64,000 bases of DNA from Fulverythrobacter ferritrahens (GTDB lineage: Bacteria; Pseudomonadota; Alphaproteobacteria; Sphingomonadales; Sphingomonadaceae). Of this stretch, positions 51,345 to 60,413 are shown in pieces. A program made the translations under genes and the position numbers. Under the pieces are notes generated by a model, which was not told the origin of the DNA, searched no databases, and saw only the letters and a program-made list of their open reading frames with translations. Location of the stretch: contig NZ_JACDXU010000001.1 of NCBI RefSeq assembly GCF_020539485.1, positions 1,550,001 to 1,614,000 of the forward strand, given 5' to 3'. Position 1 is the stretch's first letter. The number at the start of each line of letters is the position of its first letter.

Positions 51345-51844
51345 ACCCGAGCAGCCTGCAGGCGGTGGCAATCAATGAGCGGTCCCGCCTGCTGCGTTTT
51401 CTTGCGGCGCGCGGTGCGGGGGAAGACGCGGAAGACCTGTTTCAGGAATTGTGGCAGCGCGCCGGGAAGCCACCCGTCCAGCCGCTGGCAGACCCGCTTT
51501 CCTATCTGTTCCGCGCCGCCGATAATCTGATGTGCGATATGCGCCGATCCCAGATCAGCCGCGCACGGCGCCAGTTCGATTGGCATGAGGCGGCATTCTC
51601 ACAAAATGAAGACACTCTGAGCGAACGGGCCCTCATAGCGCGCGAGAGGCTGGAGGCGGTGGAGAGAGTTCTGGACAAGCTCGGCCCGCGCGTCAGCCAG
51701 GCGTTTCGCCGTTATCGACTGGAAGAGCAGAGTCAGGCCGCGATTGCCCGCGATCTGGGAGTAAGCCTGAGTTCGGTCGAAAAGGATCTCCAGAAGGCCT
51801 ATCGAGCGCTGGCCGAGTTGAAGCGCCGGTTCGACAGCGAATAG
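51341..51844 (+). CDS. ECF-family RNA polymerase sigma factor
   Basis: A 167-aa protein with region 2 (GEDAEDLFQELWQRAG, then YLFRAADNLMCDMRR) and region 4 (LGPRVSQAFRRYRLEEQSQAAIARDLGVSLSSVEKDLQKAYRAL), matching FecI-like iron-starvation sigma factors. It starts with GTG in the M23 stop. No FecR-type anti-sigma gene follows, and the receptors in the window show no obvious N-terminal signalling extension. TonB and a siderophore receptor are the next genes, so control of iron uptake is the best guess. Confidence 0.88.
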   Translation: MNPSSLQAVAINERSRLLRFLAARGAGEDAEDLFQELWQRAGKPPVQPLADPLSYLFRAADNLMCDMRRSQISRARRQFDWHEAAFSQNEDTLSERALIARERLEAVERVLDKLGPRVSQAFRRYRLEEQSQAAIARDLGVSLSSVEKDLQKAYRALAELKRRFDSE

Positions 51845-51880
51845 GGCCGCCCGCAAGGCTACCTACCGCGAATTCGCCAC

Positions 51881-51898
51881 TTGACTCATATCAATGAG
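51881..51898 (+). promoter_or_regulatory. FNR-like palindrome upstream of tonB
   Basis: TTGACTCATATCAA matches the FNR/FixK consensus TTGAT-N4-ATCAA at 9 of 10 fixed positions. An overlapping inverted repeat CTCAT-ATCA-ATGAG ends at 51898. It lies about 70 nt before the TonB start codon. Which factor, if any, binds is unknown. Confidence 0.35.
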
Positions 51899-51965
51899 AT
51901 GTGGACGAGGCTGCGCCATACGCTTATGCGAATGCCTCGCAATAGCTGCTTCTGGAACGCCGGAA

Positions 51966-52682
51966 ATGAACGCGCCCTTCAAGCCGGAAATCGTGATGGA
52001 AAGGCGGACGGCCTATGCCGCTGCCTATGAGCCGTCCCGTGGCGGCAAGCCGGTTGCCATGCTGGCCTCGGTTGCGTTCACCGGACTGCTGGTTTCCTCG
52101 CTGTTCATGCTGAACGTGAATGCTCAAAAAGAGGAGCGGACCAGTATTGCGGTGGTGGAGTTGAACACTCTGCCCGAAAAGCAGCCTGAGGACCGCAAGG
52201 AAAAGCCTGCGCCGGAAGAAGCAGCACTGATCCAACCGCAGATGATCGCACCTGTGCCGCCGGTCGATGCTCCGGCCCCAGTGGTGCCCATGCCTGCCTT
52301 GGCCATGGCCAATCCGGCTCCGGTCACGGTTGCTCCGCCAGCGCCCCCGGCCCCGCCCGCCCAACCGGCTGCGCGCGCCGTCGCCCCTGCCGGACCGGCA
52401 GATGGCGGCGACCTTTCGGGAAATCTTATCTCCGCGAAGCCACCTTCCTACCCGGTCGAATCCCGTCGCAAGCGGGAACAAGGAACTGTCGTGCTGGCTG
52501 TTCTTCTATCCACCTTGGGGGATGTCGCGGAAATATCCGTGGCGCGCAGCAGCGGATATGACCGGCTGGACAGGGCAGCGCTCTCCGCCGTCAAAAAATG
52601 GCACTGGGCGCCGTTCAAGCGGGATGGCGCGCCCGTAATGGTCAAGGGCCAGGTGACCATTCCCTTCATACTGACGAACTGA
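51966..52682 (+). CDS. tonB: TonB energy transducer
   Basis: A 238-aa protein with one N-terminal helix (VAMLASVAFTGLLVSSLFML), a proline/alanine-rich periplasmic spacer and a C-terminal TonB domain: KPPSYPVESRRKREQGTVVLAVLLSTLGDV, SSGYDRLDRAALSAVKKWHWAPFKRDG and a closing strand VTIPFILTN. It carries proton-motive energy from ExbBD to outer-membrane receptors. The start at ATG 51966 gives a short basic cytoplasmic tail; an open extension upstream has no ribosome site. No exbB or exbD is adjacent. The next gene is a siderophore receptor, so it is probably dedicated to iron uptake. Confidence 0.92.
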   Translation: MNAPFKPEIVMERRTAYAAAYEPSRGGKPVAMLASVAFTGLLVSSLFMLNVNAQKEERTSIAVVELNTLPEKQPEDRKEKPAPEEAALIQPQMIAPVPPVDAPAPVVPMPALAMANPAPVTVAPPAPPAPPAQPAARAVAPAGPADGGDLSGNLISAKPPSYPVESRRKREQGTVVLAVLLSTLGDVAEISVARSSGYDRLDRAALSAVKKWHWAPFKRDGAPVMVKGQVTIPFILTN

Positions 52683-52807
52683 TCCGCGCTCCCTGCCGGG
52701 GCCTCCCCAGGAATTGGGGATTTCCGCCAGATCGGCGAGCCAATCTCCTGCCTGCAAAGCCTCTTTCTATGCCGCAGAGAAAAATCACTACTGCAAATCA
52801 TTCCTAA

Positions 52808-52836
52808 TTGACGTTGCAAACGATTCGCAATAGCAG
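52808..52836 (+). promoter_or_regulatory. Candidate Fur-controlled promoter of the siderophore receptor
   Basis: A -35 like TTGACG (52808-52813) and a weak -10 TAGCAG (52831-52836) are separated by 17 nt, and that spacer is the palindrome TTGCAAACGATTCGCAA. A similar half-conserved copy, CTGCAAATCATTCCTAA, lies at 52791-52807. Such a site would let Fur block RNA polymerase when iron is sufficient. Confidence 0.5.
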
Positions 52837-52874
52837 CGCAGCAAATCACGTCTCAACAGGGAAAAGGGAACCTC

Positions 52875-55217
52875 ATGACCAAGCCCACCTCGCGCGCCGC
52901 CAAGACTCACGCGTTTCTCGCACTGTCCTGTGTCGGCTCGGTGCTCGCGCCGCAGGCCGCCTATGCGCAGGACTCGACTGCAGCCCAGGAAGAGCCGCGC
53001 GCGCTGGGCGGCGTTACCGTCAGCGATAGCGCAATCGTCGAAGAACCCGGTCGCAGGCAGGAGAGCCCCAAGGCCACTCGTCCGGTGCGCGATACCCCGC
53101 AGACCGTCACTATCCTGACCAATGAAGTGATCGAACAGCAGAACCTGCTGACCCTGCGCGATATGTTGTCCACCGTTCCGGGCATCACCTTCGGCGCAGG
53201 GGAGGGCGGCGGCGGTTATGGCGACAGCATCAACCTGCGCGGCTATTCCGCCAATACGGACATCACGACCGACGGCGTGCGCGACAGTGCCCAATATAGC
53301 CGCACCGATCCGTTCAACATGGAACAGATCGAAGTGACCAATGGCGCCAATTCGGCAACGGCCGGCTCAGGCTCGGTCGGCGGTTCGATCAACCTCGTCA
53401 CCAAGCGCCCCAAGGCCGATACCGAATATAACGCGACCATGGGCGTCGGCACGGAGGATTACCTGCGCGGCACGGCGGACATCAATGTCCGCGCCAATGA
53501 TCTGATCGCCTTCCGCCTCAACGCCATGGCCCACCGCAATGACGTTCCCGGCCGCGATTACGAGGAATATAGCCGTTGGGGCGTGGCCCCCTCCGTCACC
53601 ATCGGGATGGAGAAGGACACCAGGCTGACGCTGCAATATTTCCATCAGGAAGATACCAACACACCGCAATATGGCCTGCCCTATTACAACAATGGGGTGA
53701 CAGATGGGATGCTGCCGGGAGTGGATCGCGCTTCCTATTACGGCAATCGCAATGTCGACACGCAGGAGAGCAATGTCGACCAAGCGACCATGATCTTCGA
53801 GCATGATTTCAGCGACACGCTGAAGATCCGCAACCTGACCCGCTGGCAGGATGTGACGCAGCTGACCATGGTCAGCCCGCCGCAGGGCACCTGGTGCCTT
53901 GCCAACGGCAAGCTGCCCACCGGCGCGGCCTGCCCGGCAACGACACCCGCAGGCTATTACCTCGCGGGCGGCCCGCGCGGAAACACTCGCGATTCCCACA
54001 ACCAGCTGGCCTTCAACCAGACCGACCTTTCGGCCACCTTCAACACTGGCGGAATCGAGCACACGCTCGTCTTCGGCGGCGCAGTGAGCTGGGAGAAGTA
54101 CGAACTGCTGACCGGCAATTGGGCGCGCAATGCCGATGGCAGCGCGGTTTCGACCGCACAGCTGATCAACATCGCCAACCCCGACGAGATCGTCCCGGGC
54201 CCGGCAGGCTACGCCAATGCCTATGGCAGCAATTACTGGACTGGCCCTGTCAACTTCATCCCCACGGCCAAGCAGAATGGCGAGCTTGAAAACTACGCCG
54301 TCTATCTGTTCGACACGATGAAGCTGTCCGATCAATTCGAGATCAATGGCGGCATCCGTTACGAGCACAACAAGGGCTGGTATCGCGCCGACACGATCGC
54401 CGGGGCGACGGCTTCCAGCGCCGGCACCACGACGCTCGGCACCAAGTTCGAGAACGAGGATGACCTGTTCTCCTACCGCATCGGCCTGGTCTACAAGCCA
54501 ATCGAGACGGTCAGCCTTTATGTCGCCTATGGCAATTCGAAGACCCCGTCCAAAACCTCGGTCAACGGATCTTGCACGGCTGCGACCTGCAACGTGAAGC
54601 CGGAAAGCGCCCTCAATTACGAGATCGGCGCCAAGGCTGAACTGTTCGACGGCGGGCTGCTGCTTTCCGCTGCCGCGTTCCGCAACGAACGCGATCAGTA
54701 TAAGGTCGCCTCCGCCGATCCTGCCATTCCTGACCAGCCGCTCGATGGCCGCTCGCGCGTGAACGGCATTGCCCTCAGCGCCTCGGGCCATATCACTCCA
54801 GCCTGGGCGGTCACCGCGAACTACACCTATCTGGACAGCAAGGTGATCCGCAGCATCGCACTTAACTCGCCGGTCGGCACGCTGGACCCGCAGGCAGGCA
54901 ATCCGCTGACCAACACGCCGGAACATTCGGGCAGCCTGTTCACCACCTATGCCCTGCCCTTCGGCCTGACCATCGGTTATGGCCTGACCTACCAGGGCGG
55001 CTTCTATCTGAACAACAACGCCGCGACACTGTTCAAGACGGAGGATTATCTCATCCATAATGCCTTCCTGGCCTATGATGTGGCGAAGGGCGTGAACCTG
55101 CAGCTCAATGTGAAGAACTTCACGGACGAGCTTTATTTCACTCGTGTTCGCAACAATGGCTGGGCAACTCCGGGTGACGGCCGTTCCGCCATCCTGACGG
55201 CGAACTTCAACTTCTGA
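52875..55217 (+). CDS. TonB-dependent siderophore receptor (catecholate/Fiu-like)
   Basis: A 780-aa outer-membrane receptor with a signal peptide ending AAYAQ, a TonB-box region (LGGVTVSDS), a plug starting RDTPQTVTILTNEVIEQQ and LRDMLSTVPGITF, and a barrel ending in F (LTANFNF). RGYSANTDITTDGVRDSAQYSRTDPF and VTNGANSATAGSGSVGGSIN are typical of the ferric-siderophore branch. Cysteine pairs occur in extracellular loops. Fur-like sites precede it and piuC follows, an arrangement seen with Fiu/PiuA receptors, so ferric catecholates are the likely ligands. Confidence 0.93.
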   Translation: MTKPTSRAAKTHAFLALSCVGSVLAPQAAYAQDSTAAQEEPRALGGVTVSDSAIVEEPGRRQESPKATRPVRDTPQTVTILTNEVIEQQNLLTLRDMLSTVPGITFGAGEGGGGYGDSINLRGYSANTDITTDGVRDSAQYSRTDPFNMEQIEVTNGANSATAGSGSVGGSINLVTKRPKADTEYNATMGVGTEDYLRGTADINVRANDLIAFRLNAMAHRNDVPGRDYEEYSRWGVAPSVTIGMEKDTRLTLQYFHQEDTNTPQYGLPYYNNGVTDGMLPGVDRASYYGNRNVDTQESNVDQATMIFEHDFSDTLKIRNLTRWQDVTQLTMVSPPQGTWCLANGKLPTGAACPATTPAGYYLAGGPRGNTRDSHNQLAFNQTDLSATFNTGGIEHTLVFGGAVSWEKYELLTGNWARNADGSAVSTAQLINIANPDEIVPGPAGYANAYGSNYWTGPVNFIPTAKQNGELENYAVYLFDTMKLSDQFEINGGIRYEHNKGWYRADTIAGATASSAGTTTLGTKFENEDDLFSYRIGLVYKPIETVSLYVAYGNSKTPSKTSVNGSCTAATCNVKPESALNYEIGAKAELFDGGLLLSAAAFRNERDQYKVASADPAIPDQPLDGRSRVNGIALSASGHITPAWAVTANYTYLDSKVIRSIALNSPVGTLDPQAGNPLTNTPEHSGSLFTTYALPFGLTIGYGLTYQGGFYLNNNAATLFKTEDYLIHNAFLAYDVAKGVNLQLNVKNFTDELYFTRVRNNGWATPGDGRSAILTANFNF

Positions 55218-55228
55218 TGCATCTCCTC

Positions 55229-55261
55229 GGTCCGGGGCAGTTGCCAGCCCTGCCCCGGACC
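55229..55261 (+). terminator. Hairpin after the siderophore receptor
   Basis: GGTCCGGGGCAG (55229-55240) pairs with CTGCCCCGGACC (55250-55261) across a 9-nt loop, 11 nt after the receptor stop. The downstream T-run is poor (ACCCCTTTG). Confidence 0.55.
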
Positions 55262-55345
55262 ACCCCTTTGCCGCCCCGCAAGGTGGCAAGTGCGATGCGC
55301 CTCGGCTAAGACCGGGGCCTCACCCGTTTCGGTAAGGACTCCTTC

Positions 55346-56026
55346 GTGCTCCTGCAAATCCCAGCTCTCTTCTCGCCCGATGAAGTCCGCGAAATCCGCG
55401 CGCTGCTGGAAAGCGCCGAATGGGTGGACGGGCGCGTGACGGCCGGGCACCGGGCAGTCAGCGTGAAGGACAATCTGCAACTGCCGCTGGATCACCCAGT
55501 TGCCCGCCAACTGGGGGAGCGTATTCTGGAACGGCTTTCCATAACCCCGCTGTTCATCGCCGCAGCCCTGCCGCTGCGCATCCTGCCGCCCCGCTTCAAC
55601 CGCTATGAAGGCGGGGGCACCTATGGCAACCATGTGGACAATGCCGTCTTCCCCATCCCCGGAACGCCTGTGCGGGTGCGGACCGATGTTTCGACCACGA
55701 TCTTCTTCAGCGATCCCGATGAATATGAAGGCGGCGAACTGGTGGTGGAGGACACTTTCGGAGAAAAGCGCGTCAAACTGCCTGCCGGAGACGCGATCGT
55801 CTATCCCGGAAGCAGCTTGCACCGTGTAACGCCTGTAACATCGGGCACCCGCTTTGCCTCTTTCTTCTGGACGCAGAGCCTTATCCGGGACGACCGCCAG
55901 CGGTGCATGCTGTTCGAACTGGACAGCGCGATCCAGCAGCTTTGCGCGGATCACCCTGACCACCCCTCGATCGACGGTTTCACCAATACCTATCACAACC
56001 TGATGCGTGGCTGGTCGGAGACATGA
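55346..56026 (+). CDS. piuC: Fe(II)/2-oxoglutarate dioxygenase PiuC (PKHD type)
   Basis: A 226-aa protein with the YbiX/PiuC N-terminus ([23 protein letters not shown], then [12 protein letters not shown]) and a double-stranded beta-helix core. Iron ligands are H96-x-D98 in YGNHVDNA and H159 in SSLHRVTPV, with a 2-oxoglutarate arginine in the following GTRFAS. The starting codon is GTG 55346. PiuC genes usually accompany iron-regulated receptors, though the target of hydroxylation is unknown. It overlaps the next gene by 4 nt. Confidence 0.92.
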   Translation: MLLQIPALFSPDEVREIRALLESAEWVDGRVTAGHRAVSVKDNLQLPLDHPVARQLGERILERLSITPLFIAAALPLRILPPRFNRYEGGGTYGNHVDNAVFPIPGTPVRVRTDVSTTIFFSDPDEYEGGELVVEDTFGEKRVKLPAGDAIVYPGSSLHRVTPVTSGTRFASFFWTQSLIRDDRQRCMLFELDSAIQQLCADHPDHPSIDGFTNTYHNLMRGWSET

Positions 56027-57144
56027 GCGAGCCGCTTCCTCCACTAACAGCGATCCCCCCCGGGCTATCCAGCCTCTCCGCCTATGAAGCGCGCGCCGCC
56101 GCACACATGGCCGCCGATGCCTGGGCTTACCTCCAGGAAGGCACGGGCGACGACATTACAATGGCCGAAAACCGAGGCGCCTTCGACCGGTCGCGCCTGC
56201 TGCCTCGTATCCTTGCCGATCTCCGGGGTGGAAACACCACGCTGGACCTGTTTGGCCGCCGACATGCATCCCCGATCCTGCTCGGCCCAGTTGCCTATCA
56301 CCGGCTGGTCCACCCAGAAGGGGAACTGGCCACAATACGCGCCGCGACTGCATTGGGCACGGGAATGGTGATAAGCACGCTTTCCAGCTTCACCATTGAG
56401 GAGATCGCCGGGGCGGCTGGAGCCGCAGCGCGCGAATTGGGCATGCTGGTGCCGCCGATGTGGTTCCAGCTCTACCTGCAGGAAGACCGGAATTTCTCGG
56501 CCGAACTGGTCCAGCGCGCGGAAGCCGCCGGCTATGAAGCGGTAATGCTGACCGTAGATGCCTCCATCAAGCGCGCCACGCTGACCCTGCCTCCCGGCGT
56601 GGAGGCAGCCAATTTGCGCGGCATGCCGCGCCGCCGCCAGACTGCGGATGCAGGCGGACGGATTCTCTTCGGCACTCCTCTGGCCGATATGGCCCCCCGC
56701 TGGGGGGATCTGGAATGGCTGCGATCTCAGACATCCCTGCCCCTGCTTGTCAAAGGCGTGATGGCTGCGCCCGATGCCTTGCAGGCCCTGTCCATGGGTG
56801 TGGACGGACTGGTAATCTCCAACCACGGGGGGCGCGTTCTGGATGGAATGCCCAGCGCACTGGAGGTGCTGCCCGCCATTGTCGAAGCGACCGGGGGCGA
56901 GGCGCCCTTACTGCTGGATGGCGGCGTGAGGCGCGGCACGGATGTGGCAAAAGCGCTGGCTCTCGGCGCTTCCGCCGTGCTGCTTGGCCGCCCGCAGATT
57001 CATGGGCTCGCCGTCGCCGGGCTGGCCGGGGTTGCCCACATGCTCCATCTGCTGCGGGCCGAGCTGGAACTCACGATGGCGCAACTGGGTTGCGCTGCTC
57101 TCGCCGATCTCGGGCCGGACCGGCTGTTCCTGCCGCCTCAGTAG
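56023..57144 (+). CDS. FMN-dependent alpha-hydroxy-acid oxidase/dehydrogenase
   Basis: A 373-aa TIM-barrel flavoenzyme of the lactate/glycolate oxidase family. [20 protein letters not shown] and [19 protein letters not shown] open the barrel. The active-site block [18 protein letters not shown] contains the catalytic histidine (SNHGGR), followed by the FMN phosphate-binding [20 protein letters not shown]. It oxidises an alpha-hydroxy acid such as lactate to a keto acid. It is co-translated with piuC (ATGA) and converges with the flavoreductase gene, the two overlapping by 7 nt at their 3' ends. A link to iron, for example via hydroxy-acid siderophores, is speculative. Confidence 0.9.
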   Translation: MSEPLPPLTAIPPGLSSLSAYEARAAAHMAADAWAYLQEGTGDDITMAENRGAFDRSRLLPRILADLRGGNTTLDLFGRRHASPILLGPVAYHRLVHPEGELATIRAATALGTGMVISTLSSFTIEEIAGAAGAAARELGMLVPPMWFQLYLQEDRNFSAELVQRAEAAGYEAVMLTVDASIKRATLTLPPGVEAANLRGMPRRRQTADAGGRILFGTPLADMAPRWGDLEWLRSQTSLPLLVKGVMAAPDALQALSMGVDGLVISNHGGRVLDGMPSALEVLPAIVEATGGEAPLLLDGGVRRGTDVAKALALGASAVLLGRPQIHGLAVAGLAGVAHMLHLLRAELELTMAQLGCAALADLGPDRLFLPPQ

Positions 57145-58478
57145 ATGTCCCGGCTGTAGCGCCCCTGCACCAGCATCTCGTTCACTTCCGCCTCGCCCAA
57201 AACCTCCCGCAGGGCGGCATCGACACCTTCTCCCATGGCAACGCTGCCGCACAGCAGGATTGCAGCATCGCCTGACACCCAGACCCGCAGCATGTCAGCC
57301 ACGCGCCGCACTTCATCCTGAACGTAGAGCCCTTCCTCGGCGCGCGAAAAGGCAAGGTCCAGACGGGCCAGATGGCCTGATCTCTGCCAGCCTTCAAGCT
57401 CTGCGGCAAAGGGCCGGTCATGCAGCGGATCGCGTTCCCCATAAATCAGCCAGTTGCTTGTGCCCGGCTCGCGCGCCTTGAGATGCGCCCGCAGGGATGA
57501 AATGCCGGTTCCATTGCCGATAAGCACAAGCGGCACCCGGGATGCCGGCGTGTGGAAGCGAGGATTGGAGCGAATGCGCAGCGCCACGCCCGCACCGATT
57601 TCCGCTGTCTCGCACAGGAAGCCGGAACCCAGCCCGCTGCGGCCCTGCTCGTCGCGGAACAGGCGCACGACCAGCCCCAATTCGCCTTCCTGCGGGACTG
57701 TGGAGAGAGAATAATCGCGGTGTGGCAACGGGGGTTTGGGCAGGAAGGCTTCTTCCGCGGAGCCAGGATAGACTTCTGCGATATCACCCGCAGCCCAGCC
57801 GGGCATCTCGCCCTCGCAGGTCAGCGTGATGCGATACATCGGCCCACCAGCACTCCCGGGATTGAGCAATTCGCGGCCAGCCAGCACCCAGCGCCGATAA
57901 CGGGGGGATTCCCAGTCCGGCAGGGCGGCGGAAGCGCCGAACAATCGCAAATTCTGCTGCCAGTGGCGCAAGGCCCCGGCATCACCCTGATCGACCTCCA
58001 CCAGATCCGCCACCGGAACCGCTCCCGCATCATGCAAAAGCCGGTCCAGGGCGTGGCCGAAGGCGCAGAAATGCCGGTAATGCGTGTCGCCCAGCGCCAG
58101 AACGGCATAGTGCAGGCCCGAAAGGTCCGGCTTTGCCGCATGAAAACGCGCGAGGAAGCCTGCCGCATCGTCGGGAGCATCGCCCTCACCGGTCGTCGCC
58201 GCGATCAGCAGCGCCTCCCCCGCCTGCACCAGCATCACCGGCGTAACCGCCGCAAGCGACCGCAGTGCCACCGACCGACCGGAAACCTCCAACGCCTCCG
58301 CAGTTGCCTTTGCCAGGCCCGCTGCCGTCCCGGTCTGGCTGGCATAGATCACCAGCACCGCGCCGGGAGCGACAGGAGCCGCCTGGTGCAGGCGATGCCG
58401 CCATAGCGTCCCGCCCACCAGCGCAAGCCAGCCAAGGCAGGCCAGGCCTGCCAGCAGAAGGCGCATGCCCTCGCTCAC
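57138..58478 (-). CDS. Membrane-anchored flavodoxin/FAD/NADPH reductase (sulfite reductase flavoprotein-like)
   Basis: A 446-aa protein. One N-terminal helix (about 5-25) anchors it. A flavodoxin domain follows (VIYASQTGTAAGLA, IAATTGEGDAPD, LALGDTHYRHFCAFG), then an FAD-binding domain with RDYSLSTVP and an NADPH domain with GNGTGISSLRAHLK and YGERDPLHD. This is the cytochrome P450 reductase/CysJ layout with FMN, FAD and NADPH sites. It should pass electrons from cytoplasmic NADPH to a membrane partner, most likely the PepSY protein of the same operon. It overlaps apbE by 4 nt. Confidence 0.9.
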   Translation of the reverse strand: MSEGMRLLLAGLACLGWLALVGGTLWRHRLHQAAPVAPGAVLVIYASQTGTAAGLAKATAEALEVSGRSVALRSLAAVTPVMLVQAGEALLIAATTGEGDAPDDAAGFLARFHAAKPDLSGLHYAVLALGDTHYRHFCAFGHALDRLLHDAGAVPVADLVEVDQGDAGALRHWQQNLRLFGASAALPDWESPRYRRWVLAGRELLNPGSAGGPMYRITLTCEGEMPGWAAGDIAEVYPGSAEEAFLPKPPLPHRDYSLSTVPQEGELGLVVRLFRDEQGRSGLGSGFLCETAEIGAGVALRIRSNPRFHTPASRVPLVLIGNGTGISSLRAHLKAREPGTSNWLIYGERDPLHDRPFAAELEGWQRSGHLARLDLAFSRAEEGLYVQDEVRRVADMLRVWVSGDAAILLCGSVAMGEGVDAALREVLGEAEVNEMLVQGRYSRDIY

Positions 58479-59476
58479 GATTCCGCCATCATCCGTGCGT
58501 AGGAGGAAAGCGTGCGCTGCCAGCCCTGCCCATCCCTCTCCGTGACTATGGCCGCGACCTGCGCCCGCTCCGCCAATGCCATGCCTGCCTCACGGCCAAG
58601 GACCATTATCGCGGTGGCCAGCGCATCGGCGATCATGCATTCGGAATGAAGCACCGTGACGGCAGCTGGAGCATCGACAAGCGGCGCGCCGCTGCGCGGA
58701 TCGATGGAATGGGCCATGCGTCGGCCGTCCATATCCACATAGCGGCGATAATCGCCCGATGTGGCAATCGCCAGATCCAGCAAGCCTACGCGGATCGGGG
58801 CCAGTTCCGCCCCGGGTGGCAATTCCAGTTCCACCCACCACGGAAAGGCATCCGGCTTCAGGCCGCGTGCGATCAATTCGCCGCCGAGTTCGAACAGGAA
58901 GGACCGATACCCAGCCTGCTCCAGCGCACGGGCCACGCGATCCAGCGCATGCCCCTTGGCGATACCCGAAAAGTCGAGCTGTAACCCACCAGGCTGGCAC
59001 GCACGCCGGTTCACTTCATCCAGCTCGATTTTCTCCCAGCCGGATTGCGCCCGCGCCTGTTCGAGCTCTTCCGGCAAGGGCGGGAAGTGTTTCACGGCTA
59101 CCGGGCCAAAACCCCATAGATCCACCACGGCGCCCAAAGTGGGATCGAAAGCCCCGCCAGTCGCACGCGCCATGGCCAGCCCTGCGCGCAGGACATGAAA
59201 GAAGCCCAGCGATAATTCACGCCAGCTTCCCGCTTCGGCCCGGTTGAAGCGGGAAATCTCGGATTCCGGCTCCCACTGGCTCATTTCCCGGATTACCGCG
59301 CCGAGCTCGGCTTCTATCAGCGCCTCCAGCGCCTGCGGGTCCGCATCGCCGGACAAATCCAGCGACCAATGCGTGCCCATGGAGGCACCCGACAGGGCAT
59401 GCCGCCCCTCCCCGGCGGAACGCACCAGCCGGCCCGGTTCCACTGCGGGCGGCAACAGGACCAGCGTTTCGTTCAC
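58475..59476 (-). CDS. apbE: FAD:protein FMN transferase ApbE
   Basis: A 333-aa ApbE protein with MGTHWSLDLSG, EISRFNRAEAGSW, GGAFDPTLGAVVDLWGFG, LDFSGIAKGHALDRVA, FELGGELIARG and TSGDYRRYVDMDGRRMAHSIDPRSGAP, covering the FAD site and the Mg2+ ligands near the C-terminus. It attaches FMN from FAD to a threonine or serine in target proteins. The N-terminus (MNETLVLLPPAVEPG) shows no signal peptide or lipobox, unlike most ApbE proteins. The probable substrate is the DUF2271 protein two genes upstream. It starts 27 nt after the DUF4198 stop. Confidence 0.92.
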   Translation of the reverse strand: MNETLVLLPPAVEPGRLVRSAGEGRHALSGASMGTHWSLDLSGDADPQALEALIEAELGAVIREMSQWEPESEISRFNRAEAGSWRELSLGFFHVLRAGLAMARATGGAFDPTLGAVVDLWGFGPVAVKHFPPLPEELEQARAQSGWEKIELDEVNRRACQPGGLQLDFSGIAKGHALDRVARALEQAGYRSFLFELGGELIARGLKPDAFPWWVELELPPGAELAPIRVGLLDLAIATSGDYRRYVDMDGRRMAHSIDPRSGAPLVDAPAAVTVLHSECMIADALATAIMVLGREAGMALAERAQVAAIVTERDGQGWQRTLSSYARMMAES

Positions 59477-59503
59477 ATCCGGCTCCGGACGGCGCCCTTC
59501 AGG

Positions 59504-60397
59504 TCAGGGGGCCATCACCTCTACATTGGCGGTATATTGGAAGCGGCGACCGGTGATGCCCGGGCGGGGCGAGGTTTCGTCGCTGAACGAGGCGTGGACC
59601 CAATAGAGGCCTGCCGCCGGCCAGTCCAAACTCGCCTCGCCATTGGCATCGGTGGTGGCGGTAATCGTACCCTGTTCGTCGCGGAAGCGGCGGCCATCGG
59701 GCGTTGCCTCAACCTCGATACCGGCGGCCGGCTTTCCATCGACCAGAAAACGGAAAGTCGCCGGCTCTCCCGCAATCAGATCCGCCGGATGCGTCACCGG
59801 CTCCAGTTCCAGACCACTGCCGGAAAGACGGATTTCGCTCGGCATGCCCAGCGTGACGAACACGAAATTGCGATTGCTGGTAAGCGTCAGCTTCACATCC
59901 GTCGCGCCTTCGGGAGGGGAGAAATCCGCCCCGCCGGGAACCACCACGGGTCCGCTAGGCGTGGGTCCGCTCGGCCGCGCAGCGCCGCCCGGAGCAGCAC
60001 CGGGGCCGCCCTGCGCTCCGGGAGGCGGGCCGCCACGGCCGCCCACGCGATATTCCTGCCCGTCGAGTTTGTAGCTCCCCGTCACCCCTGCGCTTTCGGT
60101 GCCGATACGCCAGGTGCCCTGCTGGGTCAGATGCAGATCGAAGGTGCTGCGCAACTGGCCGGTCGATCCATTCTCGATCCGGGCCTCGCTGCCATCGGGC
60201 GCGATTGCCTTGATCATGTTCAGCCCCATCGGGCGGTGATCGGCATTGTAGACATCGGTGGAGGCGGCAACGTCGAACGTCACCCAGCCGCTCTCTCCAG
60301 CCACCGTCGTGGTTGAAGGCTTGATCCAGACATTATGCGCCTGAAGCGGAGCGGCGATCAGGAATGCCGCGGCGGCGAGAAGTATCTTGCGGTTCAT
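59504..60397 (-). CDS. DUF4198-domain periplasmic protein
   Basis: A 297-aa exported protein with signal peptide MNRKILLAAAAFLIAAPLQA. Predicted cleavage leaves HNVWIKPS, so histidine would be the first mature residue. The DUF4198 region has TFDVAASTDVYNADHRPMGL and a late FRFLVDGKPAAGIEVEATPDGRRFRDEQG, an Ig-like repeat ending GLYWVHASFSDE. A Gly/Pro-rich linker (about residues 120-155) separates the two halves. The family is found with iron- or metal-related redox and transport genes, and its function is not established. It lies between the DUF2271 and apbE genes. Confidence 0.85.
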   Translation of the reverse strand: MNRKILLAAAAFLIAAPLQAHNVWIKPSTTTVAGESGWVTFDVAASTDVYNADHRPMGLNMIKAIAPDGSEARIENGSTGQLRSTFDLHLTQQGTWRIGTESAGVTGSYKLDGQEYRVGGRGGPPPGAQGGPGAAPGGAARPSGPTPSGPVVVPGGADFSPPEGATDVKLTLTSNRNFVFVTLGMPSEIRLSGSGLELEPVTHPADLIAGEPATFRFLVDGKPAAGIEVEATPDGRRFRDEQGTITATTDANGEASLDWPAAGLYWVHASFSDETSPRPGITGRRFQYTANVEVMAP

Positions 60398-60413
60398 GGC
60401 TATCTCTCCGAAT

